A stretch of 64,000 nt of DNA from Halorubellus sp. JP-L1 (GTDB lineage: Archaea > Halobacteriota > Halobacteria > Halobacteriales > Natrialbaceae): NCBI RefSeq assembly GCF_011440375.1, contig NZ_JAAOIR010000001.1, forward strand, positions 1,364,001-1,428,000. The letters run 5' to 3'. Positions 8,709-16,903 of this stretch are shown in pieces. The translations under genes and the position numbers were made by a program. A model generated the notes under the pieces. It searched no databases and was not told the origin of the DNA. It saw only the letters and a list, made by a program, of their open reading frames with translations. Position 1 is the first letter of the stretch, and the number at the start of each line of letters is the position of its first letter.

Positions 8709-9110
8709 TCACAGGTAGCCGCCGCCGAGCGCCATCATGTACGCGAGGACGACGACCGTGTACAGGACGGCGAGCGCGGCGACGACCTTGAGGTGGAAGT
8801 AGAACAGTTCGTCGTCCTCGGCCGCGAACGCCGCCTCGTACGCCTCGCGCTCGCTCGCCGAGCAGACCGACTCGTGAACCTCGCCGACGTGGAGGTCCCG
8901 CGCGGCCACCGCCGCGAACGGACGCTCGCAGTACGGGCACGACGCCGCGACCGCCTCGCCCTCGCGGACGAGCGTCTCGAATCCAGCTGGCGACGACCGC
9001 GACGCGTCGTCGGCCCCGTCGACGCCCCGTCGATCGCTGGCCTCGTTGGTACTGGCGGCACTGCTCTCGCGCTGGGCGGCGTCGGTGCCGGTGGGTCGAT
9101 TTTCGGTCAT
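8709..9110 (-). CDS. C2H2-type zinc-finger protein with C-terminal membrane anchor
   Basis: This 133-residue protein has an acidic Ser/Asp-rich N-terminus, one zinc-finger-like motif CPYCERPF-x10-HVGEVH near residues 58-80, an acidic helix, and a C-terminal transmembrane helix (about 110-130) ending MMALGGGYL. The motif occurs in a conserved haloarchaeal family encoded beside oxidase genes. The ATG at 9108-9110 overlaps the stop of the upstream gene by three bases, showing translational coupling. Function is unknown, with a role in oxidase assembly plausible from context only. Confidence 0.7.
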   Translation of the reverse strand: MTENRPTGTDAAQRESSAASTNEASDRRGVDGADDASRSSPAGFETLVREGEAVAASCPYCERPFAAVAARDLHVGEVHESVCSASEREAYEAAFAAEDDELFYFHLKVVAALAVLYTVVVLAYMMALGGGYL

Positions 9111-10540
9111 AAGTAGGCTGGTGAGACGAACGGCTGGCCGACGACCCACGCGCTCGTCATCGTGTACGCGACCATCACGACCACGAAGGGGTACTGGCTG
9201 CGGATGGGCCGCAGCAGACCCGGGAAGACCTCGAGGGCGACGGCGTGCGCGACCCAGACCGCGAGGAGGTGCCCGACGACGACGAACCCGAGTTCGACGG
9301 TCCCGAACCACGCCGGGAGCTGGGCGATCTGGGGGACTCCGGCGCCGCCGAGGGGGTGCGCGAGGACGCCCGTGAGCGCGGGCGACAGCGACAGCGCGTA
9401 CCCGAGGAAGTGCGCGACGTGGTAGCCGGCGGCGATGGGGACGAGCGCGGGCGCGAACCACCGCTCGATGGCGAGCGGCGACAGGCGACTGTCGACTCGC
9501 GCCCGCGAGCGCTCCGCCGCGAGTCGGTACGCCGCGCGGAAGAGCGCGAATCCGCCCAGGAGGGCGGCGAGGTAGACGACCGCGGCGGGCACGCCCGCCT
9601 CGACGACGACCGGCGCGAGGTCGTTCCACGCCGGCGTGGTGACGAGGCCGTCGAACGTCGTCGCCCACAGCAACGCGACGACGAACGCCACCGCACCCGC
9701 CTCCGCACCCGTCTCCGCCTCGTGCCCGCGAACCCGCTCGCGGTCTCCGTCGTCCGTCGCGCCTGCGACGAGCGCGGTCCCCGGCAGGCGGACGTCGAGT
9801 CCGCTCGCAGTGGACTGGATCGGTGCGAGGCGGCCGTAGACGCGGAACACGCGCGACACCGGGTCGACGCGCTCGAACCACTCGTCGCCGTAGCGGCCCG
9901 CGCCCCCGAGCGTCACCGCCGAGTACGCGACGACGACGACGCCGAGCAGTCGCGGGTCCGAAGCGAGCGGGCTGACGACCTCGACGTAGACGAGCGCGAG
10001 CAGGCCGACGACGCTCGGCCACGCGCCGTAGCGCTCGGGGAGCGACCGCGCGCCGTCGCCCGGGAGCGCGGCCGCGAGCGTCCGCCAGGGATTCAGGATC
10101 GGCCAGGCGTTCCCGACGAGGTACGTCGACATCGCGAACCCCGCCCACCACCCGACCCAGACGACGAGGATCGCGAAGTTCGACGTCGGCTCCATAGGGC
10201 CGAGCGCGCTCGCCGCGACGACGAGCACGAGACCGAGCACGCCGAGTGCGCGCGTCGCCGCGACTACGCCGCCCCGGAGCGTCGCGGTCGTCGGCACGAC
10301 CGCGTGCCACGCGTTCACCGCCCGGATGCCCTCGTGATCGGTGAGGAGGCTCGTGAACAGGAACGACGCGCCGACGAGGACGCCGCCGGTCGCGACCGTG
10401 AGCCACGACGGGACCGTCCCGACCTGCACGCCCTCGGTGAGGCTGCCGACGTGCAGGGGCACGACTGCAACGTGGAGAGGCACGACTGCAACGTGGAGAG
10501 GCACGACTGCGGCGACGAGGGCGGCGAGAGTACGGAGCAC
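9107..10540 (-). CDS. Polytopic membrane protein of unknown function
   Basis: This 477-residue protein has about ten to eleven hydrophobic helices. Conserved-looking loops include FAMSTYLVGNAWPILNPW and VEVVSPLASDPR. It resembles haloarchaeal proteins that often carry the inherited name fenitrothion hydrolase, a label I would not trust. It starts with GTG at 10540, three bases after the stop of the preceding gene, and its stop overlaps the next gene, so it is the centre of a tight four-gene operon opposite the cox operon. The N-terminus contains three tandem copies of AVVPLHV, from a 21-bp DNA repeat at about 10452-10513. Confidence 0.75.
   Translation of the reverse strand: MLRTLAALVAAVVPLHVAVVPLHVAVVPLHVGSLTEGVQVGTVPSWLTVATGGVLVGASFLFTSLLTDHEGIRAVNAWHAVVPTTATLRGGVVAATRALGVLGLVLVVAASALGPMEPTSNFAILVVWVGWWAGFAMSTYLVGNAWPILNPWRTLAAALPGDGARSLPERYGAWPSVVGLLALVYVEVVSPLASDPRLLGVVVVAYSAVTLGGAGRYGDEWFERVDPVSRVFRVYGRLAPIQSTASGLDVRLPGTALVAGATDDGDRERVRGHEAETGAEAGAVAFVVALLWATTFDGLVTTPAWNDLAPVVVEAGVPAAVVYLAALLGGFALFRAAYRLAAERSRARVDSRLSPLAIERWFAPALVPIAAGYHVAHFLGYALSLSPALTGVLAHPLGGAGVPQIAQLPAWFGTVELGFVVVGHLLAVWVAHAVALEVFPGLLRPIRSQYPFVVVMVAYTMTSAWVVGQPFVSPAYL
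10452..10513. repeat. 21-bp in-frame tandem repeat (AVVPLHV x3)
   Basis: GGCACGACTGCAACGTGGAGA repeats with period 21 and lies in the signal-like N-terminus of the membrane protein gene. The number of copies changes the length of the first hydrophobic segment by seven residues each. Confidence 0.8.
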
Positions 10541-10543
10541 GTG

Positions 10544-11233
10544 TCACCTCGCCCCCGGTCGCCAGGCGAGCAGGACGACGGCGACGACGAACGCGACCGT
10601 CGACAGGTCGAGCGAGTACGCGTACAGTTCTCTCGCGACCGCTTCGCCGCCCAGGACGGCCGCGAGGAGGGACGCGAACACGGGCCACGAGCAGCTTGCA
10701 CAGGACAGCAGACCGACCGCGCCACTGAGTGCGGACGCGGCCGCGTCGACGACCGCGGCGTACGTGAGGTACGCGAGCGCGAGGTACCCGACGAACTGGT
10801 AGGGAACGAGCCGGACCGTCGCTCGCGGGGTCTCGAAGACGACCGTCGGCCCCCAGCCCGGCGGGAGCGCGGTGAACACGGACAGGTCCACGCCGGTCGC
10901 GTGCGAGTGCCCCGAGAGCGCGGCGACGTCCAGCACGCCGCCCGCGACGGCGAGCACGAGGAGGTACGCGCCCGCGACGGCGAGCGCCCCGCGTCGCGCG
11001 AGCGCGCTCGTCGACGACGCGTCCACGGCGAACACCGCCCAGAGCGCCAGGTCGATCCACACGAACGGATAGATGAGGTATCGGACGCTCGACGTTGACG
11101 CCCCGGTTAGGCCAAGGTAGCCGACGACGAGTGCGAGCTCGGCGAGCACGACCGCCGCGAGCAGCACCGTCGCTGGACGGGTCGCCGTCCGCCGGATGGC
11201 GTCGAGGCCTCGCGAGGTCGCAGTGTCGTTCAT
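10544..11233 (-). CDS. Seven-helix-type membrane protein of unknown function
   Basis: This 229-residue protein has about six or seven hydrophobic helices. A cytosine-like pair of cysteines in LLSCASCSWP (near residue 180) lies inside a helix, an arrangement seen in copper or haem handling membrane proteins. A histidine pair, SGHSHATGVD, lies near residue 107. Together with the neighbouring cox operon this hints at metal or haem handling for oxidase assembly, which is inference. It is the second gene of the minus-strand operon, with gaps of 6 and 3 bases to its neighbours. Confidence 0.7.
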   Translation of the reverse strand: MNDTATSRGLDAIRRTATRPATVLLAAVVLAELALVVGYLGLTGASTSSVRYLIYPFVWIDLALWAVFAVDASSTSALARRGALAVAGAYLLVLAVAGGVLDVAALSGHSHATGVDLSVFTALPPGWGPTVVFETPRATVRLVPYQFVGYLALAYLTYAAVVDAAASALSGAVGLLSCASCSWPVFASLLAAVLGGEAVARELYAYSLDLSTVAFVVAVVLLAWRPGAR

Positions 11234-11239
11234 CCCGGA

Positions 11240-11647
11240 TCAGCCGACGAGGAGTTTCACGGCGATCGCGAGCACCGCCACGATCGACGCGAACCACGCG
11301 CTCAGGCCGACGGCGTGCGCGGTCCCCATCCCGTGGCTCCGCCCGAGGTAGTACACGCCCCACGCGAAGTACGCGAACACGAGCGCGACGACCGCGCCGA
11401 CGAACACCATCGGGTCCTGCCCGAAGACGACCGCCGCCGCGACGAACCCCACCACGGCGAGGAACGCGAGCAGCATCTTCGGGTCGACGCGCACGCCGCC
11501 TGGCGCGGGGCCGTTCGCGAACCCGCGCGCCCGCGAACCGAGCGTGTGCCTGTACGACCGCACTGCCTGCGCTCGCGTCGTCGCCACCAAGATGGCGAGC
11601 AACAGCACGCCCATCACCGCAGTACTCACCAACACGCCCACTGCCAT
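11240..11647 (-). CDS. Membrane protein of unknown function, first gene of operon
   Basis: This 135-residue protein has about four transmembrane helices (3-25, 56-75, 80-102, 112-133). A conserved-looking stretch YFAWGVYYLGRSHGMG lies between helices three and four. The ATG at 11645-11647 was chosen because the hydrophobic first helix begins there and the bases upstream (TAAGTGATACC on the minus strand) look like promoter sequence. It leads the operon that reads toward the cox genes. Confidence 0.65.
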   Translation of the reverse strand: MAVGVLVSTAVMGVLLLAILVATTRAQAVRSYRHTLGSRARGFANGPAPGGVRVDPKMLLAFLAVVGFVAAAVVFGQDPMVFVGAVVALVFAYFAWGVYYLGRSHGMGTAHAVGLSAWFASIVAVLAIAVKLLVG

Positions 11648-11820
11648 GGTATCACTTAGCACAAGACGGCACGGTCCCAATAGTGTTTCCCTCGTTCACA
11701 CGACTCACATCCACCCAGCGTCGACCAGCGCACGGTCGCCTCGACCCCCCCACTCCCGACGACCGGTGACTCCCACCCCGAGAATCGAACGCCGAACACC
11801 CCATCGAGCGACCCGCTCTC

Positions 11821-12018
11821 TCAGTCCTCGGTCCGGTTCGGATCGGACAGGTAGTTGAGGACCGCCAGCGCGATCCCGATACCGAGCGCGAAGACGTAGC
11901 TCGGCGACCCGAACGCGACGCTGACCGCGATCGAACCGACAGCGGCGACGACCCCCGTGAGGAGCGCGTAGCGGAGACGAGAGAGGCCCCACGCCCACTC
12001 GTCGAGGCGCCGGTACAC
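11821..12018 (-). CDS. Small two-helix membrane protein
   Basis: From a GTG at 12018 the protein is 65 residues with two hydrophobic helices (about 16-36 and 40-58) and an acidic C-terminus LSDPNRTED. There is no ATG in frame nearby. The AT-rich stretch just upstream (ATATAGCGCATATGC) looks like a promoter, so the GTG start is preferred but not certain. No family recognised. Confidence 0.5.
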   Translation of the reverse strand: MYRRLDEWAWGLSRLRYALLTGVVAAVGSIAVSVAFGSPSYVFALGIGIALAVLNYLSDPNRTED

Positions 12019-12160
12019 GCGACGATATAGCGCATATGCTATTCTCCCCCGCGGGTGGTAAAAAAGCCGTTTCCGCTGTCGACGGCCACCATCACCAACG
12101 AGCCGGTCCCGACGGATCCGAACCGCGGTCGCTCCGCTCCTCCGTTCGCTGCGCTCCCCC

Positions 12161-12258
12161 GCTTCAAATAGCGCCGTCAATACTTCTACCGACGCAACAC
12201 CGAGGAGCGACAGCAACGAGGCTGCGTCGGTAGAAGTGGGTTAGGGCGGATTTGAACC
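12161..12258. repeat. Palindromic unit A, carrying a copy of the tRNA-Val 3' end
   Basis: A 15-bp perfect inverted repeat (12182-12196 with 12223-12237) encloses a 26-base loop. Outside the arms, GCTTCAAATAGCGCC on the left faces GGGCGGATTTGAACC on the right, so the palindrome extends further with mismatches. The right side, 12233-12259, matches 26 of 27 bases of 12378-12404, which covers the last 23 bases of tRNA-Val and 4 bases beyond it. Confidence 0.85.
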
Positions 12259-12306
12259 GATGTGAGACGTTCCTGCTCGCTCCGCTGCGCGGGCTGCGAC
12301 TCACAG

Positions 12307-12403
12307 GGTTCAAATGCCGCGTCCACAACTTCTCGCAGGACGCACTCCTCGCTGTCGCTCGTCGTGATGTCCTGCGAGAAGTGGGTTGGGGCGGATTTGA
12401 ACC
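12307..12403. repeat. Palindromic unit B, overlapping the tRNA-Val 3' end
   Basis: A 14-bp perfect inverted repeat (12328-12341 with 12369-12382) encloses 27 bases. The left flank GGTTCAAATGCCGC pairs with the tRNA T-arm sequence GCGGATTTGAACC on the right with one bulge. The right half is therefore the functional tRNA-Val 3' end. The organisation is the same as unit A but the arm sequence differs. Confidence 0.85.
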
Positions 12404-12455
12404 GCCGGCCTCCTCCATGTCAAGGAGGTGTCATAACCAACTAGACCACCAACCC
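12382..12455 (-). tRNA. tRNA-Val (anticodon GAC)
   Basis: On the minus strand the 74-base gene folds into a full cloverleaf. The acceptor GGGTTGG pairs with CCAACCC followed by discriminator A. The anticodon stem CCTCC/GGAGG encloses the loop TTGACAT, giving anticodon GAC. The T-arm is GGCGG-TTCAAAT-CCGCC. The CCA end is not encoded and there is no intron. The anticodon reads valine codon GUC, the favoured Val codon in this GC-rich genome. It stands alone, downstream (in its own orientation) of nothing obvious, and is followed by the palindromic units. Confidence 0.95.
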
Positions 12456-12541
12456 AGGTGGCGTCGGTGTTCGCTGCACTCGTTCGTTGCTCGGGACGTT
12501 AAAAAAGGGTTTCGAATCGGGTGCCGTGTGGTGAATCGTGG

Positions 12542-13261
12542 CTATCGCGCAACGTGCACGGGGACGTCGACGCTCGCGCTCGTCCCCGTATCGTCCGTCA
12601 CCGAGAGCGTCACGACGTAGTTCCCCGCCCGTCGGAACGTACGCTCGACGACCGCACCCTCCCTCGACTCGCCGCGAAAGCCCCACTCGTAGGCGACGAC
12701 GTCGCCATCCGGGTCGCGGGACTCGCGCGCATCGAACGTCACGCGCTCGCCGGCGCGGACGATATAGCCGTCGTCGTACGTGCGCGCGGGCGAGGCGTCG
12801 TGAACTGGGATCGGTGCTTCGTCGTACCGGTCCCGCGTCTCGACGGCCACCTGGACCGACGCGCTGGCCGTCCGGCCCGCGCGGTCCGTGACCGCGAGTT
12901 CGACCGTCGCCACGTCGCCGCCGCGCTCCCAGGCGTGATGCACGCGCTCCCCCTCGACCTGCTCGGTGCCGAAGTCCCACTCGAAGGCGTCGACGGGCGC
13001 CGTCGACTCCGTCCCGGAGGCGTCGAACGTCACGGCCTCGCCGGCCTGGACGACGTACCGGCCGTCCTCGCGGCGAGCGTCGACGACCGCGACGTCCGGT
13101 TCGACGTGCCGATTCGCGCAGTCGGCGGGCGCGGCGGCGTCGTCGTCCGCTGCGCCAGCGTTCCCCCACCTGTCGTCGAGGACGCCGAGGCCGGTCGCGC
13201 CGGCGGCGGCGGTCGTCGCGTGGCCGATGAGGCTGCGTCGCGTCAGCGTGCGGTCGAGCAT
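12542..13261 (-). CDS. Tat-exported protein with two PKD domains
   Basis: The 239-residue protein begins with a twin-arginine signal (TLTRRSLIGHATTAAAG), so it is exported folded. Two PKD-type immunoglobulin-like domains follow (about residues 60-140 and 150-239), each with the WDFG or YEWGF strand and a terminal TVELAVTD or VTLSVTDD strand. It has no enzymatic domain and ends right after the second PKD, so it is probably a surface or secreted binding protein. Its PKD domains resemble those in the protease cluster at 37-45 kb. It is convergent to nothing and divergent from trpD. Confidence 0.82.
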   Translation of the reverse strand: MLDRTLTRRSLIGHATTAAAGATGLGVLDDRWGNAGAADDDAAAPADCANRHVEPDVAVVDARREDGRYVVQAGEAVTFDASGTESTAPVDAFEWDFGTEQVEGERVHHAWERGGDVATVELAVTDRAGRTASASVQVAVETRDRYDEAPIPVHDASPARTYDDGYIVRAGERVTFDARESRDPDGDVVAYEWGFRGESREGAVVERTFRRAGNYVVTLSVTDDTGTSASVDVPVHVAR

Positions 13262-13343
13262 GACGCCGATCCTGGCCGCGTGCTCGCATATGAACCCACT
13301 GAGTGGGTCGTGCTAGCTCGCGAGTGCGGGTCGTGCGCCGGTA

Positions 13344-13353
13344 CGCTTAAGTG
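13344..13353 (+). promoter_or_regulatory. TATA-like box of the trp operon
   Basis: CGCTTAAGTG lies 52-61 bases upstream of the trpD ATG, which would leave a leader of roughly 30 bases. Just downstream, 13356-13371 (TGTACGAATTTGTGCA) is an imperfect inverted repeat that could be an operator for a tryptophan regulator. Confidence 0.45.
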
Positions 13354-13404
13354 AATGTACGAATTTGTGCATCGTAAGACGAAGTCGTCCATTAGTGATT
13401 CCAT

Positions 13405-14436
13405 ATGCAGGACTACATCGAGCGCGTGACCGACGGCATCGACCTCACACAGGACCAGGCTCGCGACGCCGCCACCGCGGCGTTCGAGGACGCCACCGAC
13501 GCACAGATCGGCGCGCTGCTGGCCGGACTCCGCGCGAAGGGCGAGACCGAGGCCGAGATCGCCGGGTTCGCCGAAGGCATGCGCGACGCCGCACGCACGA
13601 TCGACCCCGACCGCGCGCCGCTCGTCGACACGTGCGGGACCGGCGGCGACGACCACGACACCATCAACGTCTCCACGACGAGCGCGATGGTCGCCGCCGG
13701 CGCCGGCGTCCCCGTCGCCAAGCACGGGAACTACTCCGTCTCCTCGAACGCGGGGAGCGCCGACGTCCTCGAAGAGGCCGGCGTCGCCATCGACGCCGAG
13801 CCGCCCGCGGTCGAGTCACAGATCGAGGCCGACGGCGTCGGGTTCATGCTCGCGACCGTCTTCCACCCCGCGATGAAGGCCGTCATCGGCCCGCGGAAGG
13901 AACTCGGGATGCGCACGATCTTCAACGTCCTCGGCCCCCTCACGAACCCCGCCGGGGCGAGCGCGCAGGTCGTCGGCGTCTACGACCCCGACCTCGTTCC
14001 CGTGCTCGGCCGCGCGCTCGCCCGGATGGACGTCGAGCGCGCGCTCGTCGTCCACGGCAGCGGGATGGACGAGATCGCGATCCACGACGAGACCGTCGTC
14101 GCCGAGGTCACCGGCGACGAGATGGAGGAGTACACGCTCGAACCGGAAGACCTCGGCCTGGACCGCGCGCCCGTCGAGGCGGTCGGAGGCGGGTCGCCCG
14201 CGGAGAACGCCGCGGACATGACGGGCATCCTCGAGGGCGACGTGACTGGCGCGAAGCGCGACGTCATCCTGGCGAACGCGGGCGCGGCGATCTACGTCGC
14301 GGACGAAGCAGAGTCGATCGCGGACGGCGTCGAAGCGGCCCGGGAGGCGATCGAGTCCGGGTCGGCGTCGTCGAAGCTCGCGGACCTCCAGAGCGAGGAG
14401 CGGGCGGCTGCGACGGCCGAGGCGGGCGCGGACTAG
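13405..14436 (+). CDS. trpD: Anthranilate phosphoribosyltransferase
   Basis: This 343-residue enzyme joins anthranilate to PRPP in the second step of tryptophan synthesis. The N-terminal helical domain (1-70) is followed by the PRPP/Mg loop CGTGGDDHDT (about 74-83), the NVSTTSA segment, and KHGNYSVSS. The last motif is KHGNRSVSS in most homologues, so Arg is replaced by Tyr here. It is first in trpD-trpF-trpE-trpG, with two bases to trpF. Confidence 0.96.
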   Translation: MQDYIERVTDGIDLTQDQARDAATAAFEDATDAQIGALLAGLRAKGETEAEIAGFAEGMRDAARTIDPDRAPLVDTCGTGGDDHDTINVSTTSAMVAAGAGVPVAKHGNYSVSSNAGSADVLEEAGVAIDAEPPAVESQIEADGVGFMLATVFHPAMKAVIGPRKELGMRTIFNVLGPLTNPAGASAQVVGVYDPDLVPVLGRALARMDVERALVVHGSGMDEIAIHDETVVAEVTGDEMEEYTLEPEDLGLDRAPVEAVGGGSPAENAADMTGILEGDVTGAKRDVILANAGAAIYVADEAESIADGVEAAREAIESGSASSKLADLQSEERAAATAEAGAD

Positions 14437-14438
14437 CG

Positions 14439-15146
14439 ATGGCACGCACGAAGGTGTGTGGCCTCACGCGCGAGGCGGACGTGGACGCGGCGGTCGACGC
14501 GGGCGCGGACGCCGTCGGATTCGTCGTCGACGTCCCCGTCGACACGCCACGGGAGGTCGACGCGGCGCGCGCGGTGGACCTCGTCGAGCGCGTCCCGCCG
14601 TTCGTGACGACCGTGCTCGTGACGATGCCGAGCGCGCCCCAGCGCGCGGTCGACCTCGTCGAGCGCGTCCAGCCGGACGTCGTGCAGTGCCACGGCGACC
14701 TGTCCGCGGGCGACGTGGCGTACCTCGCGTCGCGGGTCGACGCGCACGTCCTGAAGGCCGTGGACGCGGCCGACGTCGAGGCGGCGCAGCGGTACGTAGA
14801 CGTCGTGGATGCGCTCCTCGTTGACTCCGCGGACGCCGACGGCGGCGGTGGCACCGGCGAGACGCACGACTGGACGCGCACGCGAGAGGCCGTCGCCGAC
14901 CTGGACGCCCCGGTCGTGCTCGCTGGCGGCCTGAACCCGGAGAACGTCGCGGACGCACTCGACGCGGTCGAGCCGTTCGGCGTGGACGTGGCGAGCAGCG
15001 TCGAGGCGCGCGGCGGCGTGAAGGACCACGAGCGCATGCGAGCGTTCCTGGACGCGGTCGCGGCCGCGGACGCGGGCGGCAACCAAAACAGGAGCGAGAA
15101 CGGCGACGAGAACGATGGCGACGACGAGCGGGTGGTGTCGGCGTGA
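14439..15146 (+). CDS. trpF: Phosphoribosylanthranilate isomerase
   Basis: This 235-residue TIM-barrel enzyme converts phosphoribosylanthranilate to the ribulose form in step three of tryptophan synthesis. The catalytic Cys is in KVCGLT right at the N-terminus and the catalytic Asp is in LLVDSAD near residue 127. The phosphate-binding loops LAGGLNPENV and GVDVASSVE are intact. The C-terminal 30 residues are a polar Asn/Asp/Glu tail not typical of the family. The ATG lies two bases after the trpD stop, and the stop overlaps the trpE GTG by four bases. Confidence 0.95.
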   Translation: MARTKVCGLTREADVDAAVDAGADAVGFVVDVPVDTPREVDAARAVDLVERVPPFVTTVLVTMPSAPQRAVDLVERVQPDVVQCHGDLSAGDVAYLASRVDAHVLKAVDAADVEAAQRYVDVVDALLVDSADADGGGGTGETHDWTRTREAVADLDAPVVLAGGLNPENVADALDAVEPFGVDVASSVEARGGVKDHERMRAFLDAVAAADAGGNQNRSENGDENDGDDERVVSA

Positions 15147-16903
15147 CCGACGCTACCGGGAACTTCGACGGGGACGTCGGAACCGTCGACGACGCCACCG
15201 GGAACGTCGGCGGCGACGCTCCGCTGTCGCCTGACCGGGAGTCCTTCGAGGCGCTCGCGGAGCGCGCGCTCGCCGACGGCGGTCCCGCGGTCGTCCGCGC
15301 GAGCGTCGACCTCGACCTGGACGTGACGCCCCTGGAAGCGTACGCGGCGCTCTCGGGTCGGACCGCGGCGCCACCGAGCGGCGACGGCGAGTACGCGTTC
15401 CTCCTGGAGAGTGCGGAGAAGGTCGCGTCGAGCGACCCCGCGGGCGCGTTCCGGCCGGCGGCCGCGTCGGACGACGACGGCGCGAGCCGGCACGCGCGGT
15501 ACTCGTTCGTCGGGTACGACCCGGCGGCGGTCGTGACCGTCGACGGCGCGGACGTCGACGTGGACGTCCTCGGAAGCGAGCGCTACGGCGACCTCGTCGA
15601 CCCGGCGGGGTCACTCGCGGCGCTCGACGCGGACCGCGAGCGCGTGGACGTCTTCGACCGCCTGCGCGCCGCGATGCCCGACGCCGACGTCGCGGGGTTC
15701 CCCGACGGCGACCGCCAGCATCTCCAGGGCGGCCTCGTCGGCTTTCTGGGGTACGACGCGGTGTACGACGCGTTCCTCGGCGAGGTCGGCGTCGAACGAC
15801 CCGACTCGCGGTTCCCGGACGCGCAGTTCGTGCTGTCGACGCGGACGCTCGTGTTCGACGAGGTCGAGAACTCGCTCGAACTGGTGTTCACGCCCGTGCT
15901 CTCGACGGACGAGGACGCGGGCGTCGTCCACGACGTCCTCGCGGCGGAGGCCGAGCGCGTCCGTGACTGTCTCGCGAACGCGGACGCGCTCGCGACCGGT
16001 GGGTTCGAGTGCGAGCGCGAGACCGCCGGCTCGCGCGAGTCCTACGAGGCCGCCGTCGAGCGCGCGAAGGAGCACGTCCTCGACGGCGACGTCTACCAGG
16101 CCGTCGTCTCCCGGTGCCGCGAACTCGAGGGCGACGTGGACGCGCTCGGGCTCTACGAGTCGCTACGGGAGGTGAACCCGTCGCCGTACATGTACCTCCT
16201 CGGGTACGACGGCCTGGACGTCGTCGGCGCGAGCCCGGAGACGCTCGTCTCCGTGCGTGGGTCGGAGGTGGTCGCGAACCCGATCGCGGGCACGATCGAG
16301 CGCGGGAGCAGTCCCGTCGAGGATCGCGCGCTCGCCGGCGAGCTGCTCGCGGACGCGAAGGAGCGCGCCGAGCACACGATGCTCGTCGACCTCGCGCGGA
16401 ACGACGTCCGGCGCGTGAGCGAGTCGGGGAGCGTCCGCGTTTCGGAGTTCATGAACGTCCTGAAGTACAGTCACGTCCAGCACATCGAGTCCACCGTCAC
16501 GGGCGAACTCGCCGCGGGCTCGGATGCGTTCGACGCGACGCGCGCGAGCTTCCCGGCGGGGACCCTCTCCGGTGCGCCGAAGCTCCGCGCGATGGAGGTC
16601 GTCGACGCCCTCGAGGACGCCCCGCGCGGCCTCTACGGCGGCGGCGTCGGCTACTACTCGTGGACGGGCGACGCGGACGTCGCGATCGTCATCCGGACCG
16701 CGACCGTCGAGGACGAAGGCGAACGCGACCGCGTCACTGTCCGGGCGGGCGCGGGCGTGGTCGCGGACAGCGACCCGGCGAGCGAGTACGACGAAACCGA
16801 ACAGAAGATGCGGGGCGTCCTGGACGCGCTCGACCGCATCACGGTCGAGCCGGCGCGCGAGGACGCCGGGCGTCTCGCGCCCGGACCGGAGGGGCCGCGA
16901 TGA
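15143..16903 (+). CDS. trpE: Anthranilate synthase component I
   Basis: This 586-residue chorismate-binding enzyme makes anthranilate from chorismate with ammonia supplied by TrpG. The feedback-inhibition residues appear as LLESAEK near residue 89 and NPSPYMYLL near residue 346. Catalytic segments PIAGTIERG, VDLARNDVRR and FPAGTLSGAPK are intact. The first ~26 residues contain a near-repeat (DATGNFDGD, DATGNVGGD) that looks like a recent local duplication. The GTG start overlaps the trpF stop, and the stop overlaps the trpG ATG. Confidence 0.96.
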   Translation: MTDATGNFDGDVGTVDDATGNVGGDAPLSPDRESFEALAERALADGGPAVVRASVDLDLDVTPLEAYAALSGRTAAPPSGDGEYAFLLESAEKVASSDPAGAFRPAAASDDDGASRHARYSFVGYDPAAVVTVDGADVDVDVLGSERYGDLVDPAGSLAALDADRERVDVFDRLRAAMPDADVAGFPDGDRQHLQGGLVGFLGYDAVYDAFLGEVGVERPDSRFPDAQFVLSTRTLVFDEVENSLELVFTPVLSTDEDAGVVHDVLAAEAERVRDCLANADALATGGFECERETAGSRESYEAAVERAKEHVLDGDVYQAVVSRCRELEGDVDALGLYESLREVNPSPYMYLLGYDGLDVVGASPETLVSVRGSEVVANPIAGTIERGSSPVEDRALAGELLADAKERAEHTMLVDLARNDVRRVSESGSVRVSEFMNVLKYSHVQHIESTVTGELAAGSDAFDATRASFPAGTLSGAPKLRAMEVVDALEDAPRGLYGGGVGYYSWTGDADVAIVIRTATVEDEGERDRVTVRAGAGVVADSDPASEYDETEQKMRGVLDALDRITVEPAREDAGRLAPGPEGPR

